DNA of 64,000 bases from Thiomicrorhabdus sp041583835. Its GTDB lineage: Bacteria > Pseudomonadota > Gammaproteobacteria > Thiomicrospirales > Thiomicrospiraceae. The notes under the pieces were generated by a model. The model did not search any database and was not told the origin of the DNA. It worked only from the letters and a program-made list of their open reading frames with translations. Positions 53,561 to 62,985 of the stretch are shown piece after piece. Position numbers and translations under genes: made by a program. The stretch covers positions 1 to 64,000 of the forward strand of contig NZ_JBFHFC010000009.1 of assembly GCF_041583835.1 (NCBI RefSeq). The letters are read 5' to 3'. Numbering within the stretch: position 1 is the first letter of the stretch; each line of letters begins with the position of its first letter.

Positions 53561-55834
53561 ATGAGTAGTCGTGCAGAGATAGCGTTGGATAAAGCGTTAA
53601 AAGGTCCTGAATTTGAGAAACGCGTTAGGCGTCGAAATGCAAAGGATGCAGCTTCAACATTTGGAATAAGTATTGGCGGAATCGGTGTTATTTTGTCCGT
53701 TCTGTTGATTATGTTTTTCTTGTTGTATGTGGTGTTACCGCTTTTTGTTCCGGCGACGGTTGAAAAACATGCTCAGTACGGTATTCCCGGCACTCAAAAC
53801 GAAAAAACGCTGTATTACGGCATGGATGAATATCAGGAAACGGCCTTGCGTTTTACGGCATCGGGGAAGTTGTTCGGATTTGATGTCGCCAACGGTAAGC
53901 AGATTTCTTTGGACTCTTTGCCTTTAAGCGGTCAGCACATTACGAGCTTTACGGTGGTTTCGGAAATTGGTAATGTTTTGGCGTTTTCATTATCCGATGG
54001 GACGGTACTTATTGCCAAGTATGGATACGACGTCAGTTATCCAAACAATGTCCGTACGATCACACCTAAGGTCGAATATCCGTTTGGCGAGGAAGCCATC
54101 GAGTTGGCTTCGGCGCCGATCGAAAAGCTGGCGGTGAAGCAAAATGATTCTGACTTGGTGTTTGCCTATAAAGAGTTAGGTTCGGATCAAATCGTTATTA
54201 AGCAGTTTTCTAAAATTGAATCGATGCTTTCCGATACGATCACTTTGGAAGAGGGATATGTCGGTGCGTTTGAAAGTAAAAATGCAGCCGACTGGCTTGA
54301 ATTGGACGGTAGTATGCGCAACCTATACGTCATTTCAAAAGACGGTGTGGCCGACTACTATAATTTAAGCGATATCGAAAGTCCTGCGCTGGTTCAGCAT
54401 GTGAATATGCTACCGTCCGGCGAACACCTGACCACCGTCCGTTTCTTGTTGGGTGACTATTCCTTGATGTTAGGAACCGATAAAGGAAACGTGATCCAAT
54501 GGTTCCCGGTTCGCGATAACAACAATGATTTTGCCATTCATGAGATTCGCAGCTTTAAGGTCGGTGACTCGCCGATTCATAGCATAGCGATTGAAAAGAA
54601 CCGTAAGGGGTTTGCGACTACCGATGCTTCGGGCCAATTCAATCTGTACCACTCTACTGCGGATCGTCATCTTAATAGTACACAAGTAATTGAAAACGGT
54701 TCGACCGGTTTTGTCATGATTTCCAACCGTGCTAACGGTGCCTTAGTGGAAACTTCCGACGGCCAGCTGGTACATTACTTGATCGAAAATCATCACCCGG
54801 ATGTATCGGTTTCAAGTTTATGGGGCAAAGTCTGGTATGAAGGTTATTCCGAACCGGCTTACGTCTGGCAGTCGTCTTCTGCCAGTGCGGACTTCGAGCC
54901 TAAATTCTCGATGACGCCATTGACGTTCGGTACGATCAAGGCGGCTTTATATTCGATGTTATTTGCGGTTCCAATCGCCGTATTGGCAGCAATCTTTACC
55001 GCATTCTTTATGGATAAGCAGACACGTCAATGGGTTAAACCTTCTGTTGAGTTGATTGAAGCGCTTCCAACCGTAATCCTTGGTTTCTTGGCGGGATTGT
55101 GGCTGGCGCCTTATATGGAATCGCATCTGCCAGGTTTCTTTTCGTTGTTGATTATCGTGCCGATAGGGATCGTGGCTTTTGGTCTTGCCTGGTCTAAGTT
55201 ACCTGAATCGATTCGCTTAAGATTGCCTGTGGGTAAACGAGCGGTATTGATGATTCCTGTGGTTATTTTCCTCGGTTGGATATCATTGCAACTCAGTGCG
55301 CCGCTAGAAAATGCTTTCTTCGATGGTGATATGCGTCACTGGCTAACGTTCAACGCCGGAATTGATTTTGACCAGCGTAATGCGATGGTTATCGGTTTTG
55401 CAATGGGCTTTGCTTTGATCCCGACGATCTTCTCGGTGACTGAAGATGCAATCTATAACGTGCCTAGTTATTTGATCAACGGTTCTTTGGCGCTGGGTGC
55501 GAGCGGATGGCAGACATTGGTTGGTGTTGTCTTGCCGACGGCCAGTCCGGGGATTTTCTCTGCCATTATGCTTGGCTTCGGACGCGGTGTAGGGGAAACC
55601 ATGATCGTGTTGATGGCATCCGGTAATACACCGTTGATGGAAACGAACTTATTTGAAGGGATGCGAACGTTGTCGGCGAACTTGGCGGTAGAAATGCCGG
55701 AAGCCGCGGTTGACAGTTCACACTATCGAGTACTGTTCCTGTCCGGTCTGGTACTGTTTATTTTCACATTTATATTCAATACCTTGGCAGAGGTTGTTCG
55801 TCAACGTATGCGTCGCAAATACGGATCGCTTTAG
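53561..55834 (+). CDS. pstC: phosphate ABC transporter permease PstC, long form
   Basis: PstC is one of the two membrane subunits of the high-affinity phosphate importer. The C-terminal part (about 450-757) has the permease helices and the EAA loop LALGASGWQTLVGVVLPTASPG. The N-terminal part has a first helix (about 36-65) and then a roughly 385-residue region with WD/YVTN-like repeats (such as FSLSDGTVLIAKY, GTDKGNVIQW, TSDGQLVHYL). At 757 aa it is more than twice E. coli PstC (319). The extra region is probably a periplasmic beta-propeller. pstA follows 11 bp later. Confidence 0.95.
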   Translation: MSSRAEIALDKALKGPEFEKRVRRRNAKDAASTFGISIGGIGVILSVLLIMFFLLYVVLPLFVPATVEKHAQYGIPGTQNEKTLYYGMDEYQETALRFTASGKLFGFDVANGKQISLDSLPLSGQHITSFTVVSEIGNVLAFSLSDGTVLIAKYGYDVSYPNNVRTITPKVEYPFGEEAIELASAPIEKLAVKQNDSDLVFAYKELGSDQIVIKQFSKIESMLSDTITLEEGYVGAFESKNAADWLELDGSMRNLYVISKDGVADYYNLSDIESPALVQHVNMLPSGEHLTTVRFLLGDYSLMLGTDKGNVIQWFPVRDNNNDFAIHEIRSFKVGDSPIHSIAIEKNRKGFATTDASGQFNLYHSTADRHLNSTQVIENGSTGFVMISNRANGALVETSDGQLVHYLIENHHPDVSVSSLWGKVWYEGYSEPAYVWQSSSASADFEPKFSMTPLTFGTIKAALYSMLFAVPIAVLAAIFTAFFMDKQTRQWVKPSVELIEALPTVILGFLAGLWLAPYMESHLPGFFSLLIIVPIGIVAFGLAWSKLPESIRLRLPVGKRAVLMIPVVIFLGWISLQLSAPLENAFFDGDMRHWLTFNAGIDFDQRNAMVIGFAMGFALIPTIFSVTEDAIYNVPSYLINGSLALGASGWQTLVGVVLPTASPGIFSAIMLGFGRGVGETMIVLMASGNTPLMETNLFEGMRTLSANLAVEMPEAAVDSSHYRVLFLSGLVLFIFTFIFNTLAEVVRQRMRRKYGSL

Positions 55835-55845
55835 GAGTTTATGGC

Positions 55846-57492
55846 ATGAGAGAATGGTTTAAAAAAGGCGAACATTGGATCTGGTTTAGTGCCTCTACTG
55901 TCAGTATTAGCGTCGTATTGGTGTTTGGATTGTTGGCAATGATTTCCTATAAAGGCTTGATTCATTTCTGGCCTCATGACGTTTACCATGTTGAAGTTCA
56001 GCATGAAAACGGCGATAGAGAAGTCGTAATCGGCGAGTTGCACGATTCTAAGGTCAAAGAGATCGACGATGTTGCTGCGCCGCACGGCAAAAGAGAAATT
56101 CCTCAGTATCTATTTAAGGTGGGTAACCGTGACGTTTACGGTATCGATTTTAGATGGGTGAGCAGTGCGGACATCGTTGGCGGTATCGACACGCTTGAGA
56201 AAGACATTGTCGTAGTCGAACGTTATGAATATGGCAACGTTTACGGACATATCAAGTCTGTTACCATTGATGGTAAAACCGTCTCCGATCCGCAAGAGAG
56301 TTTGGCGTTGCTTTCAAAGCAAGTCAAAAAAGGAACCGAGTTACACAGCGAAATCAAATACATTGAAAAAATTGAAATCGGTGCGATTAACTACAAGATT
56401 GAAGGCTTGCGTTTAGAAGAGAAGAAGCTACGTGCCAACGGTGATTTCAATGACGAAGAGGCAGCTCGATTAAACGCAGAACGTGCTGAGTATCAAAAGG
56501 ATTTTGATAAACATCATCAGGCCGCTCAGGACTTATACAAGCAGACGGATACGCTTGGCTCTGTCGAATTAGCGATTGCCGGTAACAAAACTTTGACCGT
56601 TCCTGTTAAGAAAATCGTACATTTCTGGCAGCCGAACAACTTTAGTCTGATGGAAAGAGTTGGATTCTTCTTTAACTCGGTCGGTAACTTCCTGTTGGAT
56701 GATCCGCGCGAAGCGAATACGGAAGGCGGGGTGTTCCCGGCCATTATCGGTACGGTCACCATGGTTATGTTGATGGCCGTTTTTGTAACGCCTATGGGGG
56801 TCATCGCCGCAATCTACATGAGCGAATATGCCAAAGAAGGTATCGTTCTGAGAATGGTGCGGATTTCGATTAATAACCTGGCAGGTGTTCCTTCAATCGT
56901 ATTCGGTATTTTCGGTTTAGGTTTCTTTGTCTATATTATGGGGTCGTCGATTGACGAACTTTTCTATAGTTATGCGTTGCCGAGTCCTACATTTGGTAGT
57001 CCGGGTCTTTTATGGGCTTCCTTGACTATGGCCTTGTTGACCTTGCCGGTGGTCATCGTGTCGACCCAAGAAGGTTTGTCTCGAATTCCGCGTGCGCTCC
57101 GTGAAGGTGGTTTAGCCTTGGGTGCGACTAAGTCCGAAACGATTATGCGTATTATTTTGCCGATGACCATGCCTGCGATCATGACGGGATTGATTTTGGC
57201 GATCGCCCGTGCGGCGGGTGAGGTTGCACCGCTGATGTTGGTCGGGGTAGTCAAGCTGGCGCCTGAATTGCCATTGGATATGGTGGCGCCGTTCGTACAT
57301 TTAGATCGTAAGTTTATGCACCTAGGTTTCCATATTTATGACGTTGGCTTCCAGAGCCCTAACGTTGAGGCTTCACAGCCATTGGTTTATGCCACTTCAT
57401 TACTTTTGGTTTTGATTATTCTAGGCTTAAACTTAGGGGCTATTATGATTCGTAATAAGTTACGTGAAAAATATAAATCCCTAGACAATTAA
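55846..57492 (+). CDS. pstA: phosphate ABC transporter permease PstA, long form
   Basis: This is the second membrane subunit of the Pst importer. The permease core (about 290-540) contains the EAA loop GGLALGATKSETIMRIILPMTMPA. Between the first helix (about 18-42) and the core lies an insert of about 230 residues that ends in a charged coiled coil (about 187-238). 548 aa compares with 296 in E. coli. The insert is paired with the equally enlarged PstC upstream, so the two may form a joint periplasmic part. Confidence 0.95.
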   Translation: MREWFKKGEHWIWFSASTVSISVVLVFGLLAMISYKGLIHFWPHDVYHVEVQHENGDREVVIGELHDSKVKEIDDVAAPHGKREIPQYLFKVGNRDVYGIDFRWVSSADIVGGIDTLEKDIVVVERYEYGNVYGHIKSVTIDGKTVSDPQESLALLSKQVKKGTELHSEIKYIEKIEIGAINYKIEGLRLEEKKLRANGDFNDEEAARLNAERAEYQKDFDKHHQAAQDLYKQTDTLGSVELAIAGNKTLTVPVKKIVHFWQPNNFSLMERVGFFFNSVGNFLLDDPREANTEGGVFPAIIGTVTMVMLMAVFVTPMGVIAAIYMSEYAKEGIVLRMVRISINNLAGVPSIVFGIFGLGFFVYIMGSSIDELFYSYALPSPTFGSPGLLWASLTMALLTLPVVIVSTQEGLSRIPRALREGGLALGATKSETIMRIILPMTMPAIMTGLILAIARAAGEVAPLMLVGVVKLAPELPLDMVAPFVHLDRKFMHLGFHIYDVGFQSPNVEASQPLVYATSLLLVLIILGLNLGAIMIRNKLREKYKSLDN

Positions 57493-57534
57493 TTTTTGTA
57501 AATAAGTTGAATTTAGTTAAAGTATTTTAAAGAT

Positions 57535-57563
57535 AACCCGATTATCCGGCGTTGAATCGGGTT
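57535..57563 (+). other. hairpin between pstA and pstB
   Basis: AACCCGATT (57535-57543) pairs perfectly with AATCGGGTT (57555-57563) around an 11-nt loop. No T-run follows. It lies 18 bp before the pstB start and could be a processing or stability element within the operon mRNA. Confidence 0.55.
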
Positions 57564-57580
57564 AAAAGGATTAAGTAGAC

Positions 57581-58399
57581 ATGAGCGAACAAAATATCAG
57601 CGTTGCTTTAGATCGCGATCACCGTAGCCTTTCATTAGCAGATGAAAAGGTGGCAATGGAAGTTAAAGACTGGAATCTGTATTATGGTACCAAGCAGGCT
57701 TTGAAAGACATTAACATGGTTGTTCCCGAGCATCGTGTAACGGCTTTCATCGGTCCTTCCGGTTGCGGTAAATCCACTTTATTGCGTTGTTTCAATCGCA
57801 TGAACGATTTGATCGATATCGTTAATGTTGAAGGTGAAATGACTCTTCACGGTGACGATGTCTACGCAAAAGAGATGAACGTGGCTTCACTGCGCCGCCG
57901 TGTCGGTATGGTATTCCAAAAGCCGAATCCGTTTCCTAAAACCATCTATGAAAATGTCGCTTATGGACTGCGTCTGCAAGGGATAAACGATAAAAGCGTT
58001 CTCGACGAAACCGTTGAGTGGGCTTTGAAAGGCGCCGGTTTATGGGAAGAAGTGAAAGATCGTTTGAATGAGAATGCTTTAGGTATGTCCGGCGGTCAGC
58101 AACAGCGTTTGTGTATCGCCCGTGCGATTGCAATCAAGCCGGAAGTGCTTCTATTGGACGAACCGACTTCGGCGTTGGATCCGATCTCCACTTTGGCGAT
58201 CGAAGAGTTGATTTTCGAGTTGAAAAAAGAGTTTACGATTTTGATCGTAACCCATAATATGCAGCAGGCTGCTCGTGTTTCGGACTATACTGCTTTTATG
58301 TACATGGGTGAACTTATCGAATATACCGATACGGATAGCTTGTTTACAAACCCGAAAATGAAGCGTACTGAAGACTACATTACCGGGCGTTACGGTTAA
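57581..58399 (+). CDS. pstB: phosphate ABC transporter ATPase PstB
   Basis: PstB hydrolyses ATP to drive phosphate import through PstCA. Walker A GPSGCGKSTLLRC, the family-typical FNRMNDLI, signature MSGGQQQRLCIARA, Walker B VLLLDEPTSALDP and the H-loop THNMQQA are intact. At 272 aa it includes a short N-terminal extension (about 25 aa). phoU follows after 58 bp. Confidence 0.98.
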   Translation: MSEQNISVALDRDHRSLSLADEKVAMEVKDWNLYYGTKQALKDINMVVPEHRVTAFIGPSGCGKSTLLRCFNRMNDLIDIVNVEGEMTLHGDDVYAKEMNVASLRRRVGMVFQKPNPFPKTIYENVAYGLRLQGINDKSVLDETVEWALKGAGLWEEVKDRLNENALGMSGGQQQRLCIARAIAIKPEVLLLDEPTSALDPISTLAIEELIFELKKEFTILIVTHNMQQAARVSDYTAFMYMGELIEYTDTDSLFTNPKMKRTEDYITGRYG

Positions 58400-58457
58400 G
58401 TATTGCCTATTTATAAAATCAAAGACGATAGGTAATCAGAGCAGAGGATAGTGGATC

Positions 58458-59186
58458 ATGGAAAGAACAGAATTTAAAAGCCATATTTCAGAACAGTTAA
58501 ACCGTAATTTGGAAGAGTTGTTTAATCAAGTTTTGGAAATGGGCGGTTTGGTTGAGCGTCAGCTTGAAAACGCGGTTATCGCGGTAGAAAACGCAGATGT
58601 TGCTTTGGCGAAAGAAGTTTTACAAATCGACAAAGTCATCAATAAAGAAGAGATGGAAATCGATCGTCTATGTGCGCGTGTTTTAGCCAGACAGCAACCA
58701 ACCGCTTCCGATTTGCGTTTGATTATCATCGCTATCCGTATTGCGGTTGATTTGGAGAGAATGGGTGACGAGGTGGTTAAGACGGCCAAGTTAGTCATCA
58801 AGATGGCAGACGAAAATATTGATTGTAAACAGTTACCTGGTTTCAATGCATTGCTTGAAATTACGTCTTGTGCCAATACCATGTTGAAGAAAGTATTAAA
58901 TGCTTTCGCCCGTTTGGAACTCTCAGAAGTGATCAGTGTGGTCGATGACGAAGAGCGTATGGATGAGCGTTTGGCGCATGCGATTAAAGAAGTGACTCAA
59001 GGTTTCAACGATTCTGACCTTCCGGCGGAATGTTTGTTGGAAATGGTGTTTGCTTTAAGAGCCAGTGAACGTGTGACTGACCATGCAGCCAATATTGCGG
59101 AAAGTATCGTTTACCTTGTCGACGGTCGCGATGTTCGCAATATGGATACGGCCAAATTATCAGAGTTTTTAAGCACGATTGAATAA
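58458..59186 (+). CDS. phoU: phosphate signalling protein PhoU
   Basis: PhoU links Pst transport activity to the PhoR kinase. The 242-aa all-helical protein has two PhoU repeats with the metal-binding ExxxD-type motifs, seen in DLERMGDEVVKTA and ASERVTDHAANIAE. It sits between pstB and phoBR, so transporter, signal protein and two-component system form one run. Confidence 0.97.
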   Translation: MERTEFKSHISEQLNRNLEELFNQVLEMGGLVERQLENAVIAVENADVALAKEVLQIDKVINKEEMEIDRLCARVLARQQPTASDLRLIIIAIRIAVDLERMGDEVVKTAKLVIKMADENIDCKQLPGFNALLEITSCANTMLKKVLNAFARLELSEVISVVDDEERMDERLAHAIKEVTQGFNDSDLPAECLLEMVFALRASERVTDHAANIAESIVYLVDGRDVRNMDTAKLSEFLSTIE

Positions 59187-59220
59187 TTTTTTGTTTGTCG
59201 ATGAATGAGTTGTAAGTTGG

Positions 59221-59919
59221 ATGAATAAGCAGACGGTTTTAGTTATTGAAGATGAAGCGGCGATCAGGGATATGCTGAAGTTTACCCTGTCGTCGGCCGA
59301 TTTCACGGTCTTGGAAGCACCTAATGCCGAACAAGGATGGAAGATCGCGTCAGAGACGTTGCCGGACTTGATTCTGTTGGATTGGATGTTGCCGGGCGTT
59401 AGCGGGGTTTCATTGGCTCAGCGTATTCGTCAAAACGAAAAGACTCGCGCCATTCCGATCGTCATGTTGACGGCAAAAGGTGAAGAAGACGATCAAGTTC
59501 AAGGTTTCGAAGCCGGCGCCGACGATTATGTCGTTAAGCCGTTTTCTCCTCGTGCCTTAGTTGCTCGAATTCAAGCTTTGTTGCGTCGTCAAGATCCCGA
59601 ACAATCCAAAGAAGACCGCCTGGTCGCCGGTAAGATGCAGCTGGATTTAAGCAGTCATCGTTTTACGGTTGATCAGGCAGAAGTGAAACTTGGACCGACT
59701 GAATTCAAACTGATTCAATTCTTTATGACCCACCCGAACCGAGTGTATTCGCGAATGCAATTACTTGATCAGGTGTGGGGTGAGAATGTCGTTGTGGAAG
59801 AGCGCACGGTCGACGTTCATATCCGACGTTTGCGTAAATTGCTGGAACCGGTACTGGTCGCTGATTATATTCAAACTATTCGCGGTTCAGGGTATCGCTT
59901 TTCCGTTATTGAGGAATAA
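59221..59919 (+). CDS. phoB: phosphate regulon response regulator PhoB
   Basis: PhoB is a DNA-binding activator of phosphate genes. The receiver domain (about 1-120) has the acidic pocket E10-D11 and phosphoacceptor D54 in LLDWMLPG, plus K105-like VVKPFSP. The winged-helix domain (about 130-230) has the OmpR/PhoB recognition segment VDVHIRRLRKLL. 232 aa is normal. It probably acts on the Pho boxes at 53470 and 62979. Confidence 0.97.
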   Translation: MNKQTVLVIEDEAAIRDMLKFTLSSADFTVLEAPNAEQGWKIASETLPDLILLDWMLPGVSGVSLAQRIRQNEKTRAIPIVMLTAKGEEDDQVQGFEAGADDYVVKPFSPRALVARIQALLRRQDPEQSKEDRLVAGKMQLDLSSHRFTVDQAEVKLGPTEFKLIQFFMTHPNRVYSRMQLLDQVWGENVVVEERTVDVHIRRLRKLLEPVLVADYIQTIRGSGYRFSVIEE

Positions 59920-59921
59920 CT

Positions 59922-61214
59922 TTGTTCTCTAACGGCGTTTCCAGAGAACTGACCTGGCTGATAACCTCTTTATTGGGGTTATTTTTTTTCAGTTGGATTA
60001 CCAATCTTTGGATAGAAGGCCTGTTAGCTTATTTGGTTTTGTATGTTGTCCGCCAATTATGGAGCATGCATAAATTCGAAATGTGGATGGACAAGGGAAC
60101 TCAAGCGACGTTTCCGCCAGCTTCGGGATTCTGGAGCGAATTGACCTATCTGGTTTCCCGTAAACAACGCGCCTTGGAAAAACATGCCGATTTGCAGTTG
60201 TATAAGTCGGAACAATTCAAAGCCGCTTCCATGTTGATTCCCGATGCGATTGTTTCGCTCGATCAGCAAAATCATATTGAATGGTTCAATGCGTCGTCCA
60301 GAAAAATACTTGAGTTGCGTCGACAGGATGTCGGTCGTAAAGTCGAAGGTTTAATTCGCCAGCCGGAATTTATTCAGTATCTAAAAGACGAAAAATATCA
60401 GAATGTCCTGACCATTCACTCTTTGCAAGGTGTGCAAAGAACATTCAGCGTTAAAATTATTCCCTACTTCGACAGCCATAAACTTTTGATCGTTAAAGAT
60501 ATCACCGATCTTTACAATTTGGCTCAAATACGTCGTGACTTTATTGCTAATGCCTCCCACGAATTGCGTACGCCTCTGACGGTTTTAAAAGGCTATCTGG
60601 AAGCGATGATCGACACTCCCGGTCAGCATCAGAATATGTGGTTGCCGGCGCTCGAAACGATGGAGAAACAATCGGATCGAATGAAGGCCATCATCGATGA
60701 CTTGCTGACTTTGTCTAAAATGGAATCCGAAACGCTTTCTTCTCAAGAGGAGTTGGTGAATGTTCCGAAAATTTTAGCGGGTCTCGAACGCGAAGCGGAG
60801 CAGCTCAGTCAGGGCAGGCATAAGTTTGTGTTTTCGGTGGAACCGGATTTGTGTATGACCGGTTATGTTGAGCCGTTGAAAAGCGTGTTTATGAACCTCG
60901 TTTCCAACGCAGTGCGTTACACTCCTGAGGGCGGTTTGATCAAAGTATCTTGGTATCATGACGACGACGGGGCGCATTACAAGGTCGAAGATAACGGGAT
61001 CGGAATTGCAAAAGAGCACATTCCGAGATTGACAGAACGTTTCTACCGCGTCGACACAGCCCGTTCGCGGGAAACCGGCGGAACGGGGTTGGGATTAGCC
61101 ATTGTAAAACATATTCTGGAACGACATGGCGCAAGCCTGCACGTCGATAGTTTGGTCGGGAAGGGGTCTACCTTTCAGTGTGATTTTCCGGTAGAACGGG
61201 TAGTGATGCAGTAA
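59922..61214 (+). CDS. phoR: phosphate regulon sensor kinase PhoR
   Basis: This is a 430-aa inner membrane histidine kinase. Two N-terminal helices (about 9-50) have almost no periplasmic part, as in known PhoR. A PAS domain (about 95-190) follows, then the H-box with H213 in SHELRTPL, the N-box NLVSNAVRYTPEGG and the G-boxes DNGIGI and TGGTGLGLAIV. The start is TTG, 6 nt after GAGGA at the end of phoB. Confidence 0.96.
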   Translation: MFSNGVSRELTWLITSLLGLFFFSWITNLWIEGLLAYLVLYVVRQLWSMHKFEMWMDKGTQATFPPASGFWSELTYLVSRKQRALEKHADLQLYKSEQFKAASMLIPDAIVSLDQQNHIEWFNASSRKILELRRQDVGRKVEGLIRQPEFIQYLKDEKYQNVLTIHSLQGVQRTFSVKIIPYFDSHKLLIVKDITDLYNLAQIRRDFIANASHELRTPLTVLKGYLEAMIDTPGQHQNMWLPALETMEKQSDRMKAIIDDLLTLSKMESETLSSQEELVNVPKILAGLEREAEQLSQGRHKFVFSVEPDLCMTGYVEPLKSVFMNLVSNAVRYTPEGGLIKVSWYHDDDGAHYKVEDNGIGIAKEHIPRLTERFYRVDTARSRETGGTGLGLAIVKHILERHGASLHVDSLVGKGSTFQCDFPVERVVMQ

Positions 61215-61225
61215 GCGGTTGGTTT

Positions 61226-61243
61226 GGTGCCTACCGAGGCACC
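61226..61243. terminator. short hairpin between phoR and pit
   Basis: GGTGCCT pairs with AGGCACC around a 4-nt loop between the convergent genes. It lacks a T-run, so intrinsic termination is doubtful. Confidence 0.35.
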
Positions 61244-61307
61244 TATGAGGTAATTTTGATGTACCTGGTCGTCAAGCCATCAATTCTTTCGCTAACGCGG
61301 CTTCAAT

Positions 61308-62879
61308 CTACGATTGAAAAGTTTGCTTGATGGCAAAGAAAATCAGCGCGGCCATGAGTGCCGATGCAGGGACTGTGATCAACCATGCCGCCGCGATTTT
61401 CAAAAACGCCGAACGTTTGACCAATTCCTTTTGATAGACCTTATTTAAAGATTTTCGTTCTTTTTTGGTTAACGAAACATCGGCTTCTTTTTGTTTGAGT
61501 TGAAGCAGCATGTTTTTCTTTTCTTTAATAGACGCTTTCTCAAACTGCTGTATGAAACGATCGATTTCAGCCTGGTCTTGGCCTTGGTGGTGATCTCTGA
61601 TCGCTTGAATGGTATTGGCATAATTGCGTTTTAGGTATTCACGCAGAAAGCCGACCCCGAAAATACCACCTACCGCAATGTGGGTAGAACTGACGGGGAG
61701 ACCGAGCTGTGATGCGATGATAACGGTGATCGCCGCGGCCATGGCAATAGAGTAGGCACGCATTTGGTCGAGTTCGGTGATTTCGCTGCCGACAGTTCGG
61801 ATAAGCTTCGGTCCGAACAGCATTAAGCCTAAACTGATTCCGATCGCCCCGATTAGCATTACCCACAGTGGAATCTCGGCCTTGGTCGCAATGCCGTGAG
61901 TTTGTATGGCGTCATGGATGGCGGCCAGCGGTCCTACCGCGTTAGCGACATCGTTTGCTCCGTGGGCGAAACTGAGTAAGGCGGCGGCAAAGATAAGCGG
62001 AATGGTAAACAGCTGGTTGATGTTGCTTTTATTGTTTGATAATGAAGCGGCCTGACGCGAAATTAAGGGTTTGACGATAAAGTAAATGGCAACAGCGATG
62101 CCGAGTCCGATGAGTACGGCGTATTCAAAATCGACTTTCCATATTTTCTTGAGGCCTTTCATGATTAGGTAGGTTGAAAAGGCCCATGCCATGATCGCAA
62201 TCAGAATAGGCAGCATTGTTTTAGCCGCTTCAACCATATCGTTTTTATAGGTGATGCTGCGTTTAATCCAGAATAGGAACAGGGCTGCGATGACGCCCCC
62301 GATCAATGGGGAGATTACCCAACTTGCGGCAATCGCCCCCATTTGATTCCAGTTGGCGATGTTCCAGCCGGCAGCGGCAATACCGGCACCGAGAACGCCG
62401 CCGACGATCGAGTGTGTGGTGGAGACCGGAGCTCCGACCGCAGTGGCAATATTAAGCCATAAAGCACCCGCCAGCAGTGCGGCGATCATCAGCCATACGA
62501 AGGTATCGCTATCGGCGATTAGAGCGGGATCGATGATTCCTTTTTTGATGGTGCTGACGACGTCACCGCCCGCGATCAGGGCGCCGGAGGTTTCGAAAAT
62601 GGCGGCGATAATAATCGCACCGGTTAAAGTCAGGGCTTTAGAGCCTACAGCGGGACCGACATTATTGGCGACGTCATTGGCTCCGATGTTCAATGCCATA
62701 TACCCGCCGATCATGGCGGCAATCACCAATTCGATGCTGATAGAGCCGGAAGAGGTGTGCTGGTTCGCGGTGAACAGCATGATTAAAATGATAAACAGTA
62801 GTGCGGACCCCAGACGAAACATTTCTTTTCGACCGCGCTTCGTTGCACTTTCAATCTCGTTGATGTTACGGAATTCCAT
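61308..62879 (-). CDS. pit: low-affinity inorganic phosphate transporter, Pit family
   Basis: This is a proton-phosphate symporter of the PiT family. The two signature repeats are GANDVANNVGPAVGSKALTLTGA and GANDVANAVGPLAAI. About ten to eleven helices are predicted, with a cytosolic loop rich in Lys and Glu (about 430-490). The 523-aa length is normal for this group. It converges on phoR and diverges from pstS, so both phosphate uptake systems are neighbours. Confidence 0.95.
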   Translation of the reverse strand: MEFRNINEIESATKRGRKEMFRLGSALLFIILIMLFTANQHTSSGSISIELVIAAMIGGYMALNIGANDVANNVGPAVGSKALTLTGAIIIAAIFETSGALIAGGDVVSTIKKGIIDPALIADSDTFVWLMIAALLAGALWLNIATAVGAPVSTTHSIVGGVLGAGIAAAGWNIANWNQMGAIAASWVISPLIGGVIAALFLFWIKRSITYKNDMVEAAKTMLPILIAIMAWAFSTYLIMKGLKKIWKVDFEYAVLIGLGIAVAIYFIVKPLISRQAASLSNNKSNINQLFTIPLIFAAALLSFAHGANDVANAVGPLAAIHDAIQTHGIATKAEIPLWVMLIGAIGISLGLMLFGPKLIRTVGSEITELDQMRAYSIAMAAAITVIIASQLGLPVSSTHIAVGGIFGVGFLREYLKRNYANTIQAIRDHHQGQDQAEIDRFIQQFEKASIKEKKNMLLQLKQKEADVSLTKKERKSLNKVYQKELVKRSAFLKIAAAWLITVPASALMAALIFFAIKQTFQS

Positions 62880-62956
62880 AGCTGAATCTCTGATGTTAAA
62901 GATTGGGAGGGGGCGTAATTGAATATTGACCGCTAGCCCACTATTGAGTTTTTGGT

Positions 62957-62985
62957 ATTTTATGAGGTTTTTTGTGCGCTGTCAT
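62957..62985 (-). promoter_or_regulatory. predicted sigma70 promoter of pit
   Basis: On the minus strand ATGACA (62985-62980), a 17-bp spacer and TAAAAT (62962-62957) form a reasonable promoter about 78 bp before the pit start. The -35 hexamer lies inside the first Pho half-site of the opposing pstS promoter. Confidence 0.6.

Noticed and set aside
59187..59220. Pho box directly upstream of phoB
   Set aside because: A TTGTCGA-like word is present, but no second half-site in 11-bp register and no -10 at the right distance. phoBR is more likely read with pst-phoU.
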